Shown: positions 1-9,062 of the stretch, piece by piece
Layout: every line of letters starts with the position of its first letter
Position numbering within the stretch: position 1 is the stretch's first letter
Origin: Actinobacteria bacterium OV320
GTDB lineage: Bacteria; Actinomycetota; Actinomycetes; Streptomycetales; Streptomycetaceae
Assembly (NCBI GenBank): GCA_001298545.1
Contig: LJCX01000027.1
Span: forward strand, 248,001 to 312,000
Length of the DNA stretch: 64,000 nt
Direction of reading: 5' to 3'
The notes under the pieces: model-generated
Seen by the model: the letters and a program-made list of their open reading frames with translations, nothing else
What the model was told of the DNA's origin: nothing
The model's database searches: none
Program-made: the position numbers and the translations under genes

Positions 1-472
1 ACAGACCACCCCCGACCAGGGCCGCCGCGACGAGACCGCCGCCGATGGCCATGTCGGTCGGGGTGGCGCCGGTGGTGGTGCTGCCGCCGAGACCGCCGCG
101 GACACCGCCGATGACGGTGAAGGCGGCCGGGCGGGTCAGGGTCCGGCCCGAGCAGTTGACGGTGATGTCGTAGGTGCCGGGCCGGGCGTTGTCGTTGATG
201 GTCGCCGTCCCCTTGGCGGTCTGGTTGGCTCCGTTGATCGGCGTCAGGTTGGCCTGCGGGAACGCCGCCGAGGTCATGGTGCCGCCGCCGGGGCAGCCGT
301 CGACGGTGACCGTCATCTGGCCCCCGCGGGCGATGACGGCGGGCAGGGCCACGATGTTGCTCGGGTTGGCGCCCATGCCGTCGCGTGCGACGGCGGCCGG
401 GGCGCTGACGCCGAGAGAGGCGACCGCGGCGGCCGAGACCACCGAGGCCGCCAGAAAACGAGTGATGCGCAT
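1..472 (-). CDS. Secreted surface protein, C-terminus beyond the window
   Basis: The reading frame starts at ATG 472 behind a GGAGG ribosome site 5 nt upstream and runs off the left edge, so only about 157 residues are visible. An N-terminal signal peptide (MRITRFLAASVV, hydrophobic core, cleavage near APAAVA) is followed by a threonine-, glycine- and alanine-rich domain of Ig-like beta character with two cysteines (DGCPGG and VNCSGR). The last visible residues, AIGGGLVAAALVGGG, look like the start of a C-terminal membrane anchor. A class F sortase gene lies divergently just upstream. Such secreted proteins often sit beside class F sortases in Streptomyces, which suggests a surface protein, but no sorting motif can be checked because the end is missing. 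The specific function is unknown. Confidence 0.75.
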   Translation of the reverse strand, partial: MRITRFLAASVVSAAAVASLGVSAPAAVARDGMGANPSNIVALPAVIARGGQMTVTVDGCPGGGTMTSAAFPQANLTPINGANQTAKGTATINDNARPGTYDITVNCSGRTLTRPAAFTVIGGVRGGLGGSTTTGATPTDMAIGGGLVAAALVGGGL

Positions 473-804
473 GTGATCCTCCGCGGAAGGCGCCCCGGGG
501 CCCGTCCCCGGCATGTCGGCGAGAAAGCACCTCCCGAAATGACCCTCAGATGCCGTGCACGCGCCCGCATTTCGGGAATGGTCCGTCCTGGTGAGAGGAC
601 ACGCCGAGCGAAATGCACACAATCGGATATTGCCGCAGGTCACGGACCGTCAGAAAATTCCTTCCGTCGGCAACTCGGATGGCTCACCGAAAGGCATCGG
701 GCCACCCGTTCGCTGCTGCCCCGTCGCCGGTTCCCGCCCGGGGACTTAGCGTTCTCGTATGCGCGAAGGGACGCGGTGACGGCCGCGTCGAAAGGGGATG
801 GCGA
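473..804. other. Divergent intergenic region with a 10-bp inverted repeat
   Basis: This 332-bp gap separates the leftward secreted-protein gene from the rightward sortase gene and must hold both promoters. A perfect inverted repeat has arms TCCCGAAATG (532-541) and CATTTCGGGA (568-577) separated by 26 nt; it could be an operator or an RNA hairpin. I see no convincing -35/-10 pair and no additional gene. Confidence 0.5.
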
Positions 805-1473
805 ATGTCTGCGTACGAGCTGTCCGAGGTGGCGGAAGAAGAGGAGCGGCGGCGCAAGCGCGCCCCCTGGGGCGTGATAGCGCTTGTACTGCTGACCGGT
901 CTCGCGCTCATCCGGAACGGGTCGGGAGAGTTCGACATCGGCCCGCCGCAGCCCGCCTCGGCGGCGGCCGCGGACGGCCGCACCGCCGGTGCCTTCGGCC
1001 GGACCCCGGCAGCGCTGCCGTACGCCGTGCCGGACCGGGTCCGGATCCCCGCCATCCGGGTGGACGCTCCGGTCACGTCGGTCGGCCTGGACGCGGACGG
1101 CTGGGTCGGCGCGCCGCCGCCGGAGGACCCGAATCTGGCCGGCTGGTTCACCGGTGGCGTCTCGCCCGGTGAAAAGGGGACCGCGGTCGTCGTCGGCCAT
1201 GTCGACAACAAACTGGGCCCCGCCGTCTTCTACGGTCTCGGGGCCCTGAAGAAGGGAAATCGCGTCGAGGTGTCGCGAGGGGACGGAAAGACGGCGGTCT
1301 TCGAGATCTACGGCATCGAGGTCTTCGAGAAGAACAATTTCCCCGGCGACCGCGTCTACGCCTCCAAGGGCTCCCCCGAATTGCGGGTCATCACCTGCGG
1401 CGGCGGTTTCTCCAAGGCGAACGGATACGACGGGAACGTGGTCGCCTTCGCCCGCCTGGCCGAGGTCCGCTGA
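805..1473 (+). CDS. Class F sortase
   Basis: A 222-residue membrane-anchored transpeptidase-like protein. One N-terminal membrane segment (about residues 22-40, GVIALVLLTGLALI) is followed by a linker and a sortase beta-barrel. The catalytic triad is visible: His in VVVGHVDN, Cys in VITCGG, and Arg in VAFARLAE near the C-terminus. Sortases cut a sorting signal and join surface proteins to the envelope; class F enzymes are typical of actinobacteria, and their physiological substrates in Streptomyces are poorly known. I chose ATG 805 because GAAAGGGG lies about 8 nt upstream and the N-terminus then has the expected charged-cytoplasmic/TM layout; an open frame extends further upstream but lacks coding character. 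The divergent secreted protein at 1-472 is the obvious candidate partner. Confidence 0.9.
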   Translation: MSAYELSEVAEEEERRRKRAPWGVIALVLLTGLALIRNGSGEFDIGPPQPASAAAADGRTAGAFGRTPAALPYAVPDRVRIPAIRVDAPVTSVGLDADGWVGAPPPEDPNLAGWFTGGVSPGEKGTAVVVGHVDNKLGPAVFYGLGALKKGNRVEVSRGDGKTAVFEIYGIEVFEKNNFPGDRVYASKGSPELRVITCGGGFSKANGYDGNVVAFARLAEVR

Positions 1474-1507
1474 GCGGACACCGGCCGGGCGGGCGGGCGT
1501 GCTCGCG

Positions 1508-2347
1508 TCAGGCGTACCGCCGGTGCGGGACGCTGATGTGGTAGCCGGAGTCCAGCAGCTGCGGCAGATAGCTGCGCAGGGCCCGCACGCTCTGCGAGCG
1601 GTCGCCCCCGGCGTCGTGCGAGAGCACCACGACGCCGGGAGCGGCGCCCTTCTCGACCCGTCGGACGATGGTCCCGGCGGCGGGGGCGGTCCAGTCGAGG
1701 GTGTCGACCGTCCAGGCGAGCGGCTCCATGCCGAGTTCGGCGCCCAGTTGGAAGGCGGCACGGTTCCAGGCGCCGTAGGGGGCGCGGAACCAGCGGGGCG
1801 GCTCCCCGTAGCCCTCCTCGATGACGTCGCTGGTGCGGGACATCTCGGAGCGGATCTGACGGCGGGTCAGGCCGGTCAGCAGGGGGTGGGACCAGGTGTG
1901 GTTGCCGACGACATGGCCCTCGTCGGCCATCCGTCCCAGCAGATCCTGGTTGGCGGCGGCCATCTCCCCGCACACGAAGAACATCGCGCGGACGTCGTAG
2001 TGGGCCAGGGTGTCGAGGATGCCGGGCGTGTAGCGGGGGTCGGGTCCGTCGTCGAAGGTCAGCACCATGGTGCGGCCGCGGCCGGTCATCCTCAGCAGCG
2101 GTTCGTGGCGCACCGGGGTGCGGCCGGGGGCGGTGCGCGGGGGGCCGTAGCCGGTCAGCGGCTGGAGGCGGTAGGCGGAGGGCTTCAGCGGCAGGCTCTG
2201 CGCCGGGGCGCCCGCGGCGGGGGCGGTGGCCCGGACCGGCTTCCCGTCCTCGCCCCCCAGGAACACTCCGGCCGTGCCGACCGCTCCGACGGCGGCGGCG
2301 CCGGCGAGCAACGCCCGGCGGCGCGTGAACAACTGATCCTTCTTCAT
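1508..2347 (-). CDS. Polysaccharide deacetylase (NodB/CE4 family), Tat-exported
   Basis: A 279-residue exported carbohydrate esterase. From ATG 2347 the N-terminus is MKKDQLFTRRRALLAG, a twin-arginine-like signal followed by a hydrophobic core. The NodB domain (about residues 95-275) carries all expected motifs: TFDDGPDP (metal-binding Asp pair), HTWSHP (metal His residues), RAPYGAWN, the DTLDW motif and the VVVLSHD motif with the catalytic-base-side His. The family removes N-acetyl or O-acetyl groups from peptidoglycan, chitin or xylan; the substrate here cannot be told from sequence. Length and domain order are normal. It converges with the sortase gene with only 34 bp between stops. Confidence 0.9.
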   Translation of the reverse strand: MKKDQLFTRRRALLAGAAAVGAVGTAGVFLGGEDGKPVRATAPAAGAPAQSLPLKPSAYRLQPLTGYGPPRTAPGRTPVRHEPLLRMTGRGRTMVLTFDDGPDPRYTPGILDTLAHYDVRAMFFVCGEMAAANQDLLGRMADEGHVVGNHTWSHPLLTGLTRRQIRSEMSRTSDVIEEGYGEPPRWFRAPYGAWNRAAFQLGAELGMEPLAWTVDTLDWTAPAAGTIVRRVEKGAAPGVVVLSHDAGGDRSQSVRALRSYLPQLLDSGYHISVPHRRYA

Positions 2348-2462
2348 GCAGTCATCAGTCGCCCGGCGGGCCCCCGACCCACCACACCGACACCGGACCG
2401 GCGGCACGATTCCACCCGCCCGGCGCAGTCACGGTCGGTCCGAACAGTGGAAGGGGGCCGGG

Positions 2463-5400
2463 TCAGCGGTGTCGTACCAGCGGGAACGGCAGGGTCTCGC
2501 GGATCGTGAGACCGGTGAGGAACATGACGAGGCGGTCGACGCCGATGCCTAGGCCGCCGGTCGGGGGCATCGCGTACTCGAGGGCGTCGAGGAAGTCCTC
2601 GTCGAGTTCCATCGCCTCGGGGTCGCCGCCGGCGGCGAGCAGGGACTGCTCGGTGAGGCGGCGGCGTTGTTCGACCGGATCGGTCAACTCGGAGTAGGCG
2701 GTGCCGAGTTCGGTGCCGAAGGCGACGAGGTCCCAGCGTTCGGCGAGCCGTGGGTCGGTGCGGTGCTGCCGGGTGAGCGGGGAGACGTCGGTGGGGAAGT
2801 CCTTGTAGAAGGTCGGGAGTTGGGTCCTCTCCTCGACCAGGCGTTCATACATCTCCAGCACGACGTCACCCCGGCCGTCGTCCGGTGTGTACGGGACACC
2901 GGCCCGGTCGCAGTGCCGGTGCAGGACGGCCCGCGGGGTGTCGGCGTCGATCCGCTCGCCGAGCGCCTCGGAGATCGCGTCGTGGACCGTCCGGACCGGC
3001 CACTGGCCCGAGATGTCGTACTCCTGTCCGTCCTTGCGGGCGACCGGCGAGCCGAAGGCGGCCGTGGCCGCGCCCTGTATCAGCTCGCGGACCAGGTCGA
3101 GCATCACGTCGTAGTCGGCGTACGCCTGGTAGGCCTCCAGCATCGTGAACTCGGGGTTGTGCTTGTAGGAGACGCCCTCGTTGCGGAAGGTGCGGCCCAT
3201 CTCGAAGACCTTCTCCAGGCCGCCGACGCACAGCCGCTTGAGGTACAGCTCGGGGGCGATGCGCAGATAGAGGTCGAGGTCGTAGGCGTTGATGTGGGTG
3301 GTGAAGGGGCGGGCGTTGGCGCCGCCGTGGATCTGCTGGAGCATCGGGGTCTCGACCTCGAGGTAGCCGCGCTCCAACAGGCCCTGGCGCAGGGCCTGTA
3401 CGGCGTGCGAGCGGGCGCGGACGACATCGCGGGCGGCCGGGCTCGCGACCAGGTCGAGGTAGCGCATGCGGACCTTGGACTCGGGGTCGGTGAGGCCACG
3501 GCGCTTGTCGGGCAGGGGCCGCAGGCACTTGGCGGTGAGCTGCCAGGTGGTGACGAAGACGGTGGGCTCGCCCTTGTCGCTCGTCCCGGCCGTGCCCGTG
3601 ACGACGATGTGGTCGCCCAGGTCGGTGTCGGACCTGAAGGAACCGAGCGCCTCGCGGGTGAGGGCGAGCTGGTGGTCGGCCGACCAGTCGCGCAGCGTCA
3701 CGAAGACGATGCCGCCGAAGTCTCGTACCCGCATGACCCGGCCGGCGACGGTGACCGTCTCCCCCGTACGGATCCCGGCGAGGGTGTGGGTGCGGAGCGG
3801 GACGCCGACCGGGTAGGGGTCGATGCCCTCGGCGCGCAGCCGGTCGAGCTTGCGGTGCCGGACGCGGACCTGCTCGGGCAGGCCCGCGTCCGCACCGGTG
3901 TCCCCGGCCTCGTCCCCTCCGTCGAGGCCGAGCGCCGCCAGGGGCGGCAGGTTCTCGGTGGTGGCGGGGCGCGGCCCGCCCTTGGCGTTGCGGTTGCCCC
4001 AGAGCTTGCGCAGCGAGGGCACGGAGACGAAGCCCTCGGCGATACCGGAGGCGAGGCCCACCCGGGCGAGGGAGCCGGCGTCGGCGTAGCAGAGGAAGCG
4101 GGGGTACCACTCGGGGTGGTACTTGGCGTTGGAGCGGTAGAGGGCCTCCAGCTGCCACCACTTGGAGAAGAACAGCAGCATCCGGCGCCACAGCCGCAGC
4201 ACCGGTCCGGCGCCGATGCGGGCGCCCTCCTCGAAGGCCGAGCGGAAGACGGCGAAGTTGAGGGAGATCCGGCGCACGTCGAGCTTCGGGGCGGCGGCGC
4301 ACAGGTCGGCGATCATGAACTCCATGACGCCGTTGGGGGCGGAGCGGTCGCGGCGCATGAGGTCGAGGGAGATGCCGTCGCGGCCCCAGGGGACGAAGGA
4401 GAGCAGGGCGAGGAGGCGGCCGTCGTCGTCCAGGGCCTCGACGAGGAGGCAGTCGCCGTCGGCGGGGTCGCCGAGGCGGTCCAGGGCCATGGAGAAACCG
4501 CGTTCGGTCTCGGTGTCGCGCCAGGCGTCGGGCCGGCCGACCACCTCCTCCATCTCCTGCTCGGTGAGGGTGCGGTGGCGGCGGACCCGGCAGGAGGCGC
4601 CGGTGCGGCGCACCCGGTTCACGGCCTGCCGGGTGACCCGCATCTCGCGGCCGCCGAGGTCGAAGGAGGCGACCGGCAGGATCGCCTCGTCGCCGAGCTG
4701 GAGGGCGCCGAGTCCGGCGCGGGCGAAGGCCTTCGCGCCGTCCTCGGAGGCGCCCATGACCGCGGGCGCCCAGGCGTGCCGGCGGGCGGCTTCCAGCCAG
4801 GCGGCGATGGCGTGCGGCCAGGCCTCGCGGTCGCCGACGGGGTCGCCGCTGGCGAGGCAGACACCGGCCTCGACGCGGTAGGTGACGGCGGCCTTGCCGC
4901 TGGGTGAGAAGACGACGGCCTTGTCGCGCCGGGTGGCGAAGTAGCCCAGGGAGTCCTGGTCGCCGTAGGCCTTGAGCAGGGCCCGGATGCGGGCTTCCTC
5001 GTCACCGTGCAGGGCAGCTTCCATCCGCTGGGAGCGGAAGAGGGTGGCGGCGGCGTTCAGGAGGGCGACGGCGCCGAAGAGGCCGAGGAGGAAGAAGAGG
5101 GGGCGGGGCGGGCGGCCGTCGAAGGAGCGGGTGGAGACCAGGCCGCCCAGAACCCGGTTGGCGGCCCATCCGAAGCGCTGGCTCGCCGGCAGGGTGCCGG
5201 GGAACAGTTCCACCAGGCCCCAGCCCGCGAGGATCGCCAGGACCAGCCCGACGAGCAGCACGGCGAGCGCGCGCCGGACCGCCGCGCGGCGGGAGGCGGC
5301 GTAGAACTCGCCGCGGGCGACGACGAGGAGGATCAGCGCGAGCGCGCACACCACCAGGGACGGGACGGACTGCCCGTACAGGCCGACGGCCACGCCGAGG

Positions 5401-5729
5401 ATGTCGGTGAGGACGAGCAGGCCGAGGTAGACGACGACCAGCCACCAGGCGACCTTCTTGCGGGCGGCGGTGGCGGCGGCCAGCAGGAAGAGGAAGACGG
5501 CGTAGGCGAGGTTGGCGCTGACCGGGACGATCAGCAGGTCCAGGAAGCGGACGACCGGGCGCAGCAGGCGGCGCAGCGGCGGGATCAGGGCCAGCAGGAC
5601 GCAGAGCAGCCCGAGGGCGCCGAAGAAGGTCGCGAAGCCTTCGGGCACCCGGCCGAGGACACGCCCGGCGGGCCGCCGTGCCGGGCCCGGGGTGTCCGCG
5701 GCCGTGGCGGTCCGCACGGTGGCACTCAT
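2463..5729 (-). CDS. lysX: Bifunctional lysyl-tRNA synthetase / phosphatidylglycerol lysyltransferase
   Basis: A 1088-residue fusion. Residues about 30-230 form several membrane helices, about 245-560 match the DUF2156/MprF C-terminal acyl-tRNA transferase fold, about 640-750 form the OB-fold tRNA-binding domain, and the rest is a class II lysyl-tRNA synthetase core. Motif 2 (FRNEGVSYKHNPEF, near 847) and motif 3 (GLGIGVDRLVMF, near 1061) are intact, so the synthetase half looks active. In actinobacteria LysX charges tRNA with lysine and transfers it to phosphatidylglycerol, lowering membrane negative charge and raising tolerance of cationic peptides. ATG 5729 begins MSATVRTATAADTPGP. The gene stands alone, downstream of and co-directional with nothing obvious. 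A housekeeping lysS is expected elsewhere. Confidence 0.93.
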   Translation of the reverse strand: MSATVRTATAADTPGPARRPAGRVLGRVPEGFATFFGALGLLCVLLALIPPLRRLLRPVVRFLDLLIVPVSANLAYAVFLFLLAAATAARKKVAWWLVVVYLGLLVLTDILGVAVGLYGQSVPSLVVCALALILLVVARGEFYAASRRAAVRRALAVLLVGLVLAILAGWGLVELFPGTLPASQRFGWAANRVLGGLVSTRSFDGRPPRPLFFLLGLFGAVALLNAAATLFRSQRMEAALHGDEEARIRALLKAYGDQDSLGYFATRRDKAVVFSPSGKAAVTYRVEAGVCLASGDPVGDREAWPHAIAAWLEAARRHAWAPAVMGASEDGAKAFARAGLGALQLGDEAILPVASFDLGGREMRVTRQAVNRVRRTGASCRVRRHRTLTEQEMEEVVGRPDAWRDTETERGFSMALDRLGDPADGDCLLVEALDDDGRLLALLSFVPWGRDGISLDLMRRDRSAPNGVMEFMIADLCAAAPKLDVRRISLNFAVFRSAFEEGARIGAGPVLRLWRRMLLFFSKWWQLEALYRSNAKYHPEWYPRFLCYADAGSLARVGLASGIAEGFVSVPSLRKLWGNRNAKGGPRPATTENLPPLAALGLDGGDEAGDTGADAGLPEQVRVRHRKLDRLRAEGIDPYPVGVPLRTHTLAGIRTGETVTVAGRVMRVRDFGGIVFVTLRDWSADHQLALTREALGSFRSDTDLGDHIVVTGTAGTSDKGEPTVFVTTWQLTAKCLRPLPDKRRGLTDPESKVRMRYLDLVASPAARDVVRARSHAVQALRQGLLERGYLEVETPMLQQIHGGANARPFTTHINAYDLDLYLRIAPELYLKRLCVGGLEKVFEMGRTFRNEGVSYKHNPEFTMLEAYQAYADYDVMLDLVRELIQGAATAAFGSPVARKDGQEYDISGQWPVRTVHDAISEALGERIDADTPRAVLHRHCDRAGVPYTPDDGRGDVVLEMYERLVEERTQLPTFYKDFPTDVSPLTRQHRTDPRLAERWDLVAFGTELGTAYSELTDPVEQRRRLTEQSLLAAGGDPEAMELDEDFLDALEYAMPPTGGLGIGVDRLVMFLTGLTIRETLPFPLVRHR

Positions 5730-5816
5730 GGTCCGACTCTAGGAACACCCGGCCCGTACCGCCCGTCGAGCGGCCCGCGCACCGGCCGGACCTGCGGCTT
5801 CCGATAGCCTCTGGCC

Positions 5817-6290
5817 GTGACGGAACAGCACTCGCAGCAGCCCTCGCACCAGTTCGAGCGGGGCACGGACGGACCGAAGGTCATCCTCGTCGGGGTGGAC
5901 GGCTCCGACTCCTCCCTACGGGCCGCGGCCTACGCCGGCGGGCTGGCGCGTCGCCAGCACGCGCTGCTGGCCGTGGTGTACGTGCAGCCGGTGCTGGTGG
6001 CGGGCGCGGCGCTCGGGGTGCCGGTCGCGGAGACGACCGACGAGATCGCCGAGGACCTGGTCGCGCAGATCCGGGAGGCCACCGAGCGCACCCGGGGGAT
6101 ATTCGACGTGCGCTGGGAGTTCCACACCTTCCGCGGCGACCCCTACGGCGGCCTGGTGAAGGCGGCGGACCGGCTCAAGGCGGACGCGGTGGTGGTGGGT
6201 GCCTCCGAACAGGCCGGCCACCGGATCGTGGGGTCCGTCGCGGTGCGGCTGGTGAAGGCGGGGCGGTGGCCGGTGACGGTGGTGCCGTAG
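5817..6290 (+). CDS. Universal stress protein, UspA family
   Basis: A 157-residue single-domain USP starting at GTG 5817. VILVGVDGSDSSLRAA is the N-terminal beta1-loop and GSVAVRLVKAGRWPVTVVP the C-terminal nucleotide-binding end. The usual G-x2-G-x9-G(S/T) loop is degenerate at its second glycine (GASEQAGHRIVGS), so ATP binding may be altered. USPs are cytoplasmic stress-associated proteins with no fixed enzymatic role. The gene is 87 bp from the divergent lysX start, so their promoters share a short region. Confidence 0.88.
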   Translation: MTEQHSQQPSHQFERGTDGPKVILVGVDGSDSSLRAAAYAGGLARRQHALLAVVYVQPVLVAGAALGVPVAETTDEIAEDLVAQIREATERTRGIFDVRWEFHTFRGDPYGGLVKAADRLKADAVVVGASEQAGHRIVGSVAVRLVKAGRWPVTVVP

Positions 6291-6323
6291 CCCCCGGCCA
6301 CCCCGTGAGCGCCTACCTCCGGC

Positions 6324-7475
6324 TCACTTCCCCATCACCAGCCCGTCTTTCGCCGCGCCCCGGCCGAGGACGACCGCTCTGATCCGGTCGCGTACCCCTT
6401 CGACGCCCGCGCCCTGGGCGATGGCCTTGTCGAGGTCGACCACCCGGCCGGCGTCGATGTCGAACAGCTGCGGTACGAACTCGGCCTTGCGCACCTCCCA
6501 GCGGCCGCCGGGCCGGGCGGGCGGGGCGAAGGTGAAGCGGGCGACGGTGGACTGGTTGCCGCGCGCGTCGTGGACGCCCTGGTGGTTGAACATCTCGCCC
6601 GCGATCTGGTCGCCCATGCCGTAGACGACCCACGTGCCGTTGACCTTCTCGTAGGCCTGCGGCACGTGCGCGTGCGTCCCGAGGATCAGGTCGATGTCGG
6701 GGCGGCCGCCCGTGCGGGAGGCGGTGAGGGTGCGGGCGAGGGTGAGCTGGCGGTCGTCCGGTGCGTCCTGCCATTCGGTGCCCCAGTGCACGGAGACGAC
6801 GACCACGTCGGCGCCCGCCTTCCGGGCGGCCTTGGCGTCGGCGAGGATCCGGTTCTCGTCGAGGAGGCTGACGGTCCAGGGCTGTCCCGGCGGGACGGGA
6901 TGACCGTTGGTGTCATAGGTGTAGGCGAGGTGGGCGACCTTCGCCGGGCCCGCGCGCAGCAGCGTGACCGAGTTGCCCTCGGCCTCGGTGCGGGCGGTGC
7001 CCGCGTGCCGTACGCCGGCAGCGTCGAGCGCGTCGAGGGTGCGCTGTACGCCGGCTGCGCCGTCGTCGAGGCTGTGGTTGGAGGCGGTGGAGCAGCCGTC
7101 GTAGCCGGTGGCGGCCAGGGCCCCGGCGATCTCCGGCGGGGACTTGAAGTCCGGGTAGCCGGTGTAGACGCCGTTCGCGCCGTACACGGTCTCCATGTGA
7201 CACAGCGCCAGATCGGCGCCGGAGACGACGGGTTTGATGCCCGCGAGCATCGGACGGAAGTCGTAGCCGGTGCCCCCGGCGTCGAAGCGGGCGCGGTCGA
7301 TGACGGTGGTGTGCGGGAGGATGTCGCCGGAGGCGACGAGCGTGAAGCCGCGGGCGGCGTCCGGCGCCGGGCGGCCGGGCCGCTCGGCCGGTCCGTGGTC
7401 GTGGGCCTGGCAGGCGGCGGCCGAGGCGAGGAGGGCCGTCAGGGCCAGGGCCACCTGGTGTCTGCGGGCGATCAC
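6324..7475 (-). CDS. CapA-family metallophosphatase-like lipoprotein
   Basis: A 383-residue protein from GTG 7475, with GAGGTGA as ribosome site. The N-terminus is a signal peptide ending LLASAAAC, a weak lipobox, so it is probably a lipoprotein. The mature part matches the poly-gamma-glutamate synthesis protein CapA/PgsA calcineurin-like fold: TLVASGDILPH, the ASNHSLD stretch, VVVSVHWGTEW and LILGTHAHVPQ carry the metal-site Asp, Asn and His residues. In Bacillus this family supports poly-gamma-glutamate export; in Streptomyces the role is unknown and no capBC genes are nearby. It converges with the universal stress gene and ends 33 bp from it. Confidence 0.85.
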   Translation of the reverse strand: MIARRHQVALALTALLASAAACQAHDHGPAERPGRPAPDAARGFTLVASGDILPHTTVIDRARFDAGGTGYDFRPMLAGIKPVVSGADLALCHMETVYGANGVYTGYPDFKSPPEIAGALAATGYDGCSTASNHSLDDGAAGVQRTLDALDAAGVRHAGTARTEAEGNSVTLLRAGPAKVAHLAYTYDTNGHPVPPGQPWTVSLLDENRILADAKAARKAGADVVVVSVHWGTEWQDAPDDRQLTLARTLTASRTGGRPDIDLILGTHAHVPQAYEKVNGTWVVYGMGDQIAGEMFNHQGVHDARGNQSTVARFTFAPPARPGGRWEVRKAEFVPQLFDIDAGRVVDLDKAIAQGAGVEGVRDRIRAVVLGRGAAKDGLVMGK

Positions 7476-7697
7476 CGGTTCACCTCACTTCCCATGAATT
7501 GTCATATTTACCCATGTGTCAGTACTAATCCATGAGGGGCGGTGGCCCGCCCCGGCACTCCCTTCGTCCAGGGCCGATGCCCGCGATCGGCGTAGCCCGG
7601 ACCGTTCGTCGAACCGTTCGTCGACGCGATCGACCGTCCGCCGCAGATCCGTGTGCGTGCACTGTCCCGAACCGGCGCACTGCGGTGCCATACGCCC

Positions 7698-8249
7698 ATG
7701 ACCGCCGGAACCACCCTCACCGCCCGGACGACGACCGCCGAGCACGAGCTCGCCGCACTCCAGCGCGAGCACGGCAGGCCGCTCTTCGCGCTGCTGCTGA
7801 GGCTGTGCGACGGCGACCGCCAGCGCGCCGAGGACCTCGTCCAGGAGACCCTGGTACGCGCCTGGCAGCATCCCGAGGCCCTGCGCGCCGACGCCTTCGA
7901 CTCCGTACGGCCCTGGCTGCTCACCGTCGGCCGGCGGCTCGCGATCGACGCGCGGCGGGCCCGGCAGGCGCGACCCGCGGAGGTCGGGGACGCGGTGCTG
8001 GAGAACGCGTCACCCGTCTGCGCCGACCACGCCGAGCGGGCGGCCGCCACCCTCGATGTGCGCGAGGCTGTGAAGACACTCACTCCGGAGCACCGTGAAG
8101 TCCTGGTGCTGGTGTATTTCCAGGGGGCCAGTGTGGCGGAGGCCGCCGAAGCCCTCGGAATTCCGCCCGGTACCGTGAAGTCCCGCGCGTACTACGCGCT
8201 GCGCGCCCTGCGCCGGGTGCTTCCGGGATACGCGGCCGACCTGCGCTGA
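7698..8249 (+). CDS. ECF-type RNA polymerase sigma factor
   Basis: A 183-residue sigma-70 family protein. Region 2 spans about residues 20-85 (RAEDLVQETLVRAWQHPE), and region 4 about 125-175 (LTPEHREVLVLVYFQG, then GIPPGTVKSRAYYALRALR as the -35-reading helix). There is no region 1.1 or 3, which defines the ECF class. I prefer ATG 7698 because the 15 upstream in-frame residues do not look like sigma N-terminus. The gene two positions downstream (9063) encodes a zinc anti-sigma factor, the expected regulator. The signal it answers to is not readable from sequence. Confidence 0.9.
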   Translation: MTAGTTLTARTTTAEHELAALQREHGRPLFALLLRLCDGDRQRAEDLVQETLVRAWQHPEALRADAFDSVRPWLLTVGRRLAIDARRARQARPAEVGDAVLENASPVCADHAERAAATLDVREAVKTLTPEHREVLVLVYFQGASVAEAAEALGIPPGTVKSRAYYALRALRRVLPGYAADLR

Positions 8250-8405
8250 AACCCACGACTGGGTCAAGCCTCCGTAAAGCGCCTTGCCGAGGACCCCCTT
8301 GGGGTAATCGGGTGTCCTTATCCGTGTTCCGGATGGAGCCCGGTGACCGGGTCCCCAGCGTCCCGGCAACGGGCGAGCGCAAGCACCGGAGGAAGGCAGG
8401 AAGGG

Positions 8406-8921
8406 ATGCTGCACAGAGGTCACCAGAGCACGGACGGCACCGGCGGCGGTGAACTCACCGTCCCCATGGCCTGGTTGTATGCCGAGTACATCGCCGACGA
8501 ACTGCTGCGGACCGGCGATCTCATGCCGCCGACGTCCTTCGAGTTCCGCGCCGGGCGCGACGCCCTGGCGCTCACCATCTTCCTGTCCGACACCGACGGC
8601 GAACTGTCCGGCATCCGGGTCGTGACTCAGCTGGAGACCTGGCTTTCGCTCACGGCGTACGACCAGCCGTGGCAGGACTGGGTCGACGAACGTATGTCTC
8701 AACTGAAGGCCGAGGCAGCGAAGTCGGACGGACCGGCTCCCGACCTCGACCTGGCGGCCGCCGCCTGGCGCTGGCTGGAGGAGACGGAGCTGCTCGCTCC
8801 CGATCTCAACGCGGTTCCCGGCGGTGCGCCGGTGGTCGGCGAGGACGAGGGACCCAAGGTCTGGACACCCGCCTGGCAGCTCGGACTGCCCCTCGGCCAC
8901 CTGGCGATTCATCTTTTTTAG
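8406..8921 (+). CDS. Conserved-looking acidic protein between sigma and anti-sigma genes
   Basis: A 171-residue soluble protein from ATG 8406 behind a purine-rich GGAGGAAGGCAGGAAGGG leader. It has no signal peptide, membrane helix or recognised motif. Features seen are an ITFRAG-like beta segment (FEFRAGRDALALTIFLSD), an LETWLSLTAYDQPW stretch and a tryptophan-rich acidic C-terminal third (AAWRWLEETE; VWTPAWQLGLPLG). I do not recognise the family. Its place between an ECF sigma gene and its likely anti-sigma gene suggests a sensor or co-regulator of the pair, which is inference. Confidence 0.7.
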   Translation: MLHRGHQSTDGTGGGELTVPMAWLYAEYIADELLRTGDLMPPTSFEFRAGRDALALTIFLSDTDGELSGIRVVTQLETWLSLTAYDQPWQDWVDERMSQLKAEAAKSDGPAPDLDLAAAAWRWLEETELLAPDLNAVPGGAPVVGEDEGPKVWTPAWQLGLPLGHLAIHLF

Positions 8922-9062
8922 ATTCGCACCAATCCGCGGGCCGGACCGCTCCGAACATCTGGGTCACGATTCGGTACGTGGCTTGAGTGATTCGGCGGCC
9001 GGGTGCGTACCGGTGGGAGCAAGGAGTAACCCCACTGGCACTCAAAGGCACGAGGTTTCGGC

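Noticed and set aside
2667..4907. A 746-residue open frame opposite lysX
   Set aside because: It is a mirror of the lysX codon bias in high-GC DNA; composition is Val/Gly/Glu/Ala repeats without any domain, and lysX on the other strand is unambiguous.
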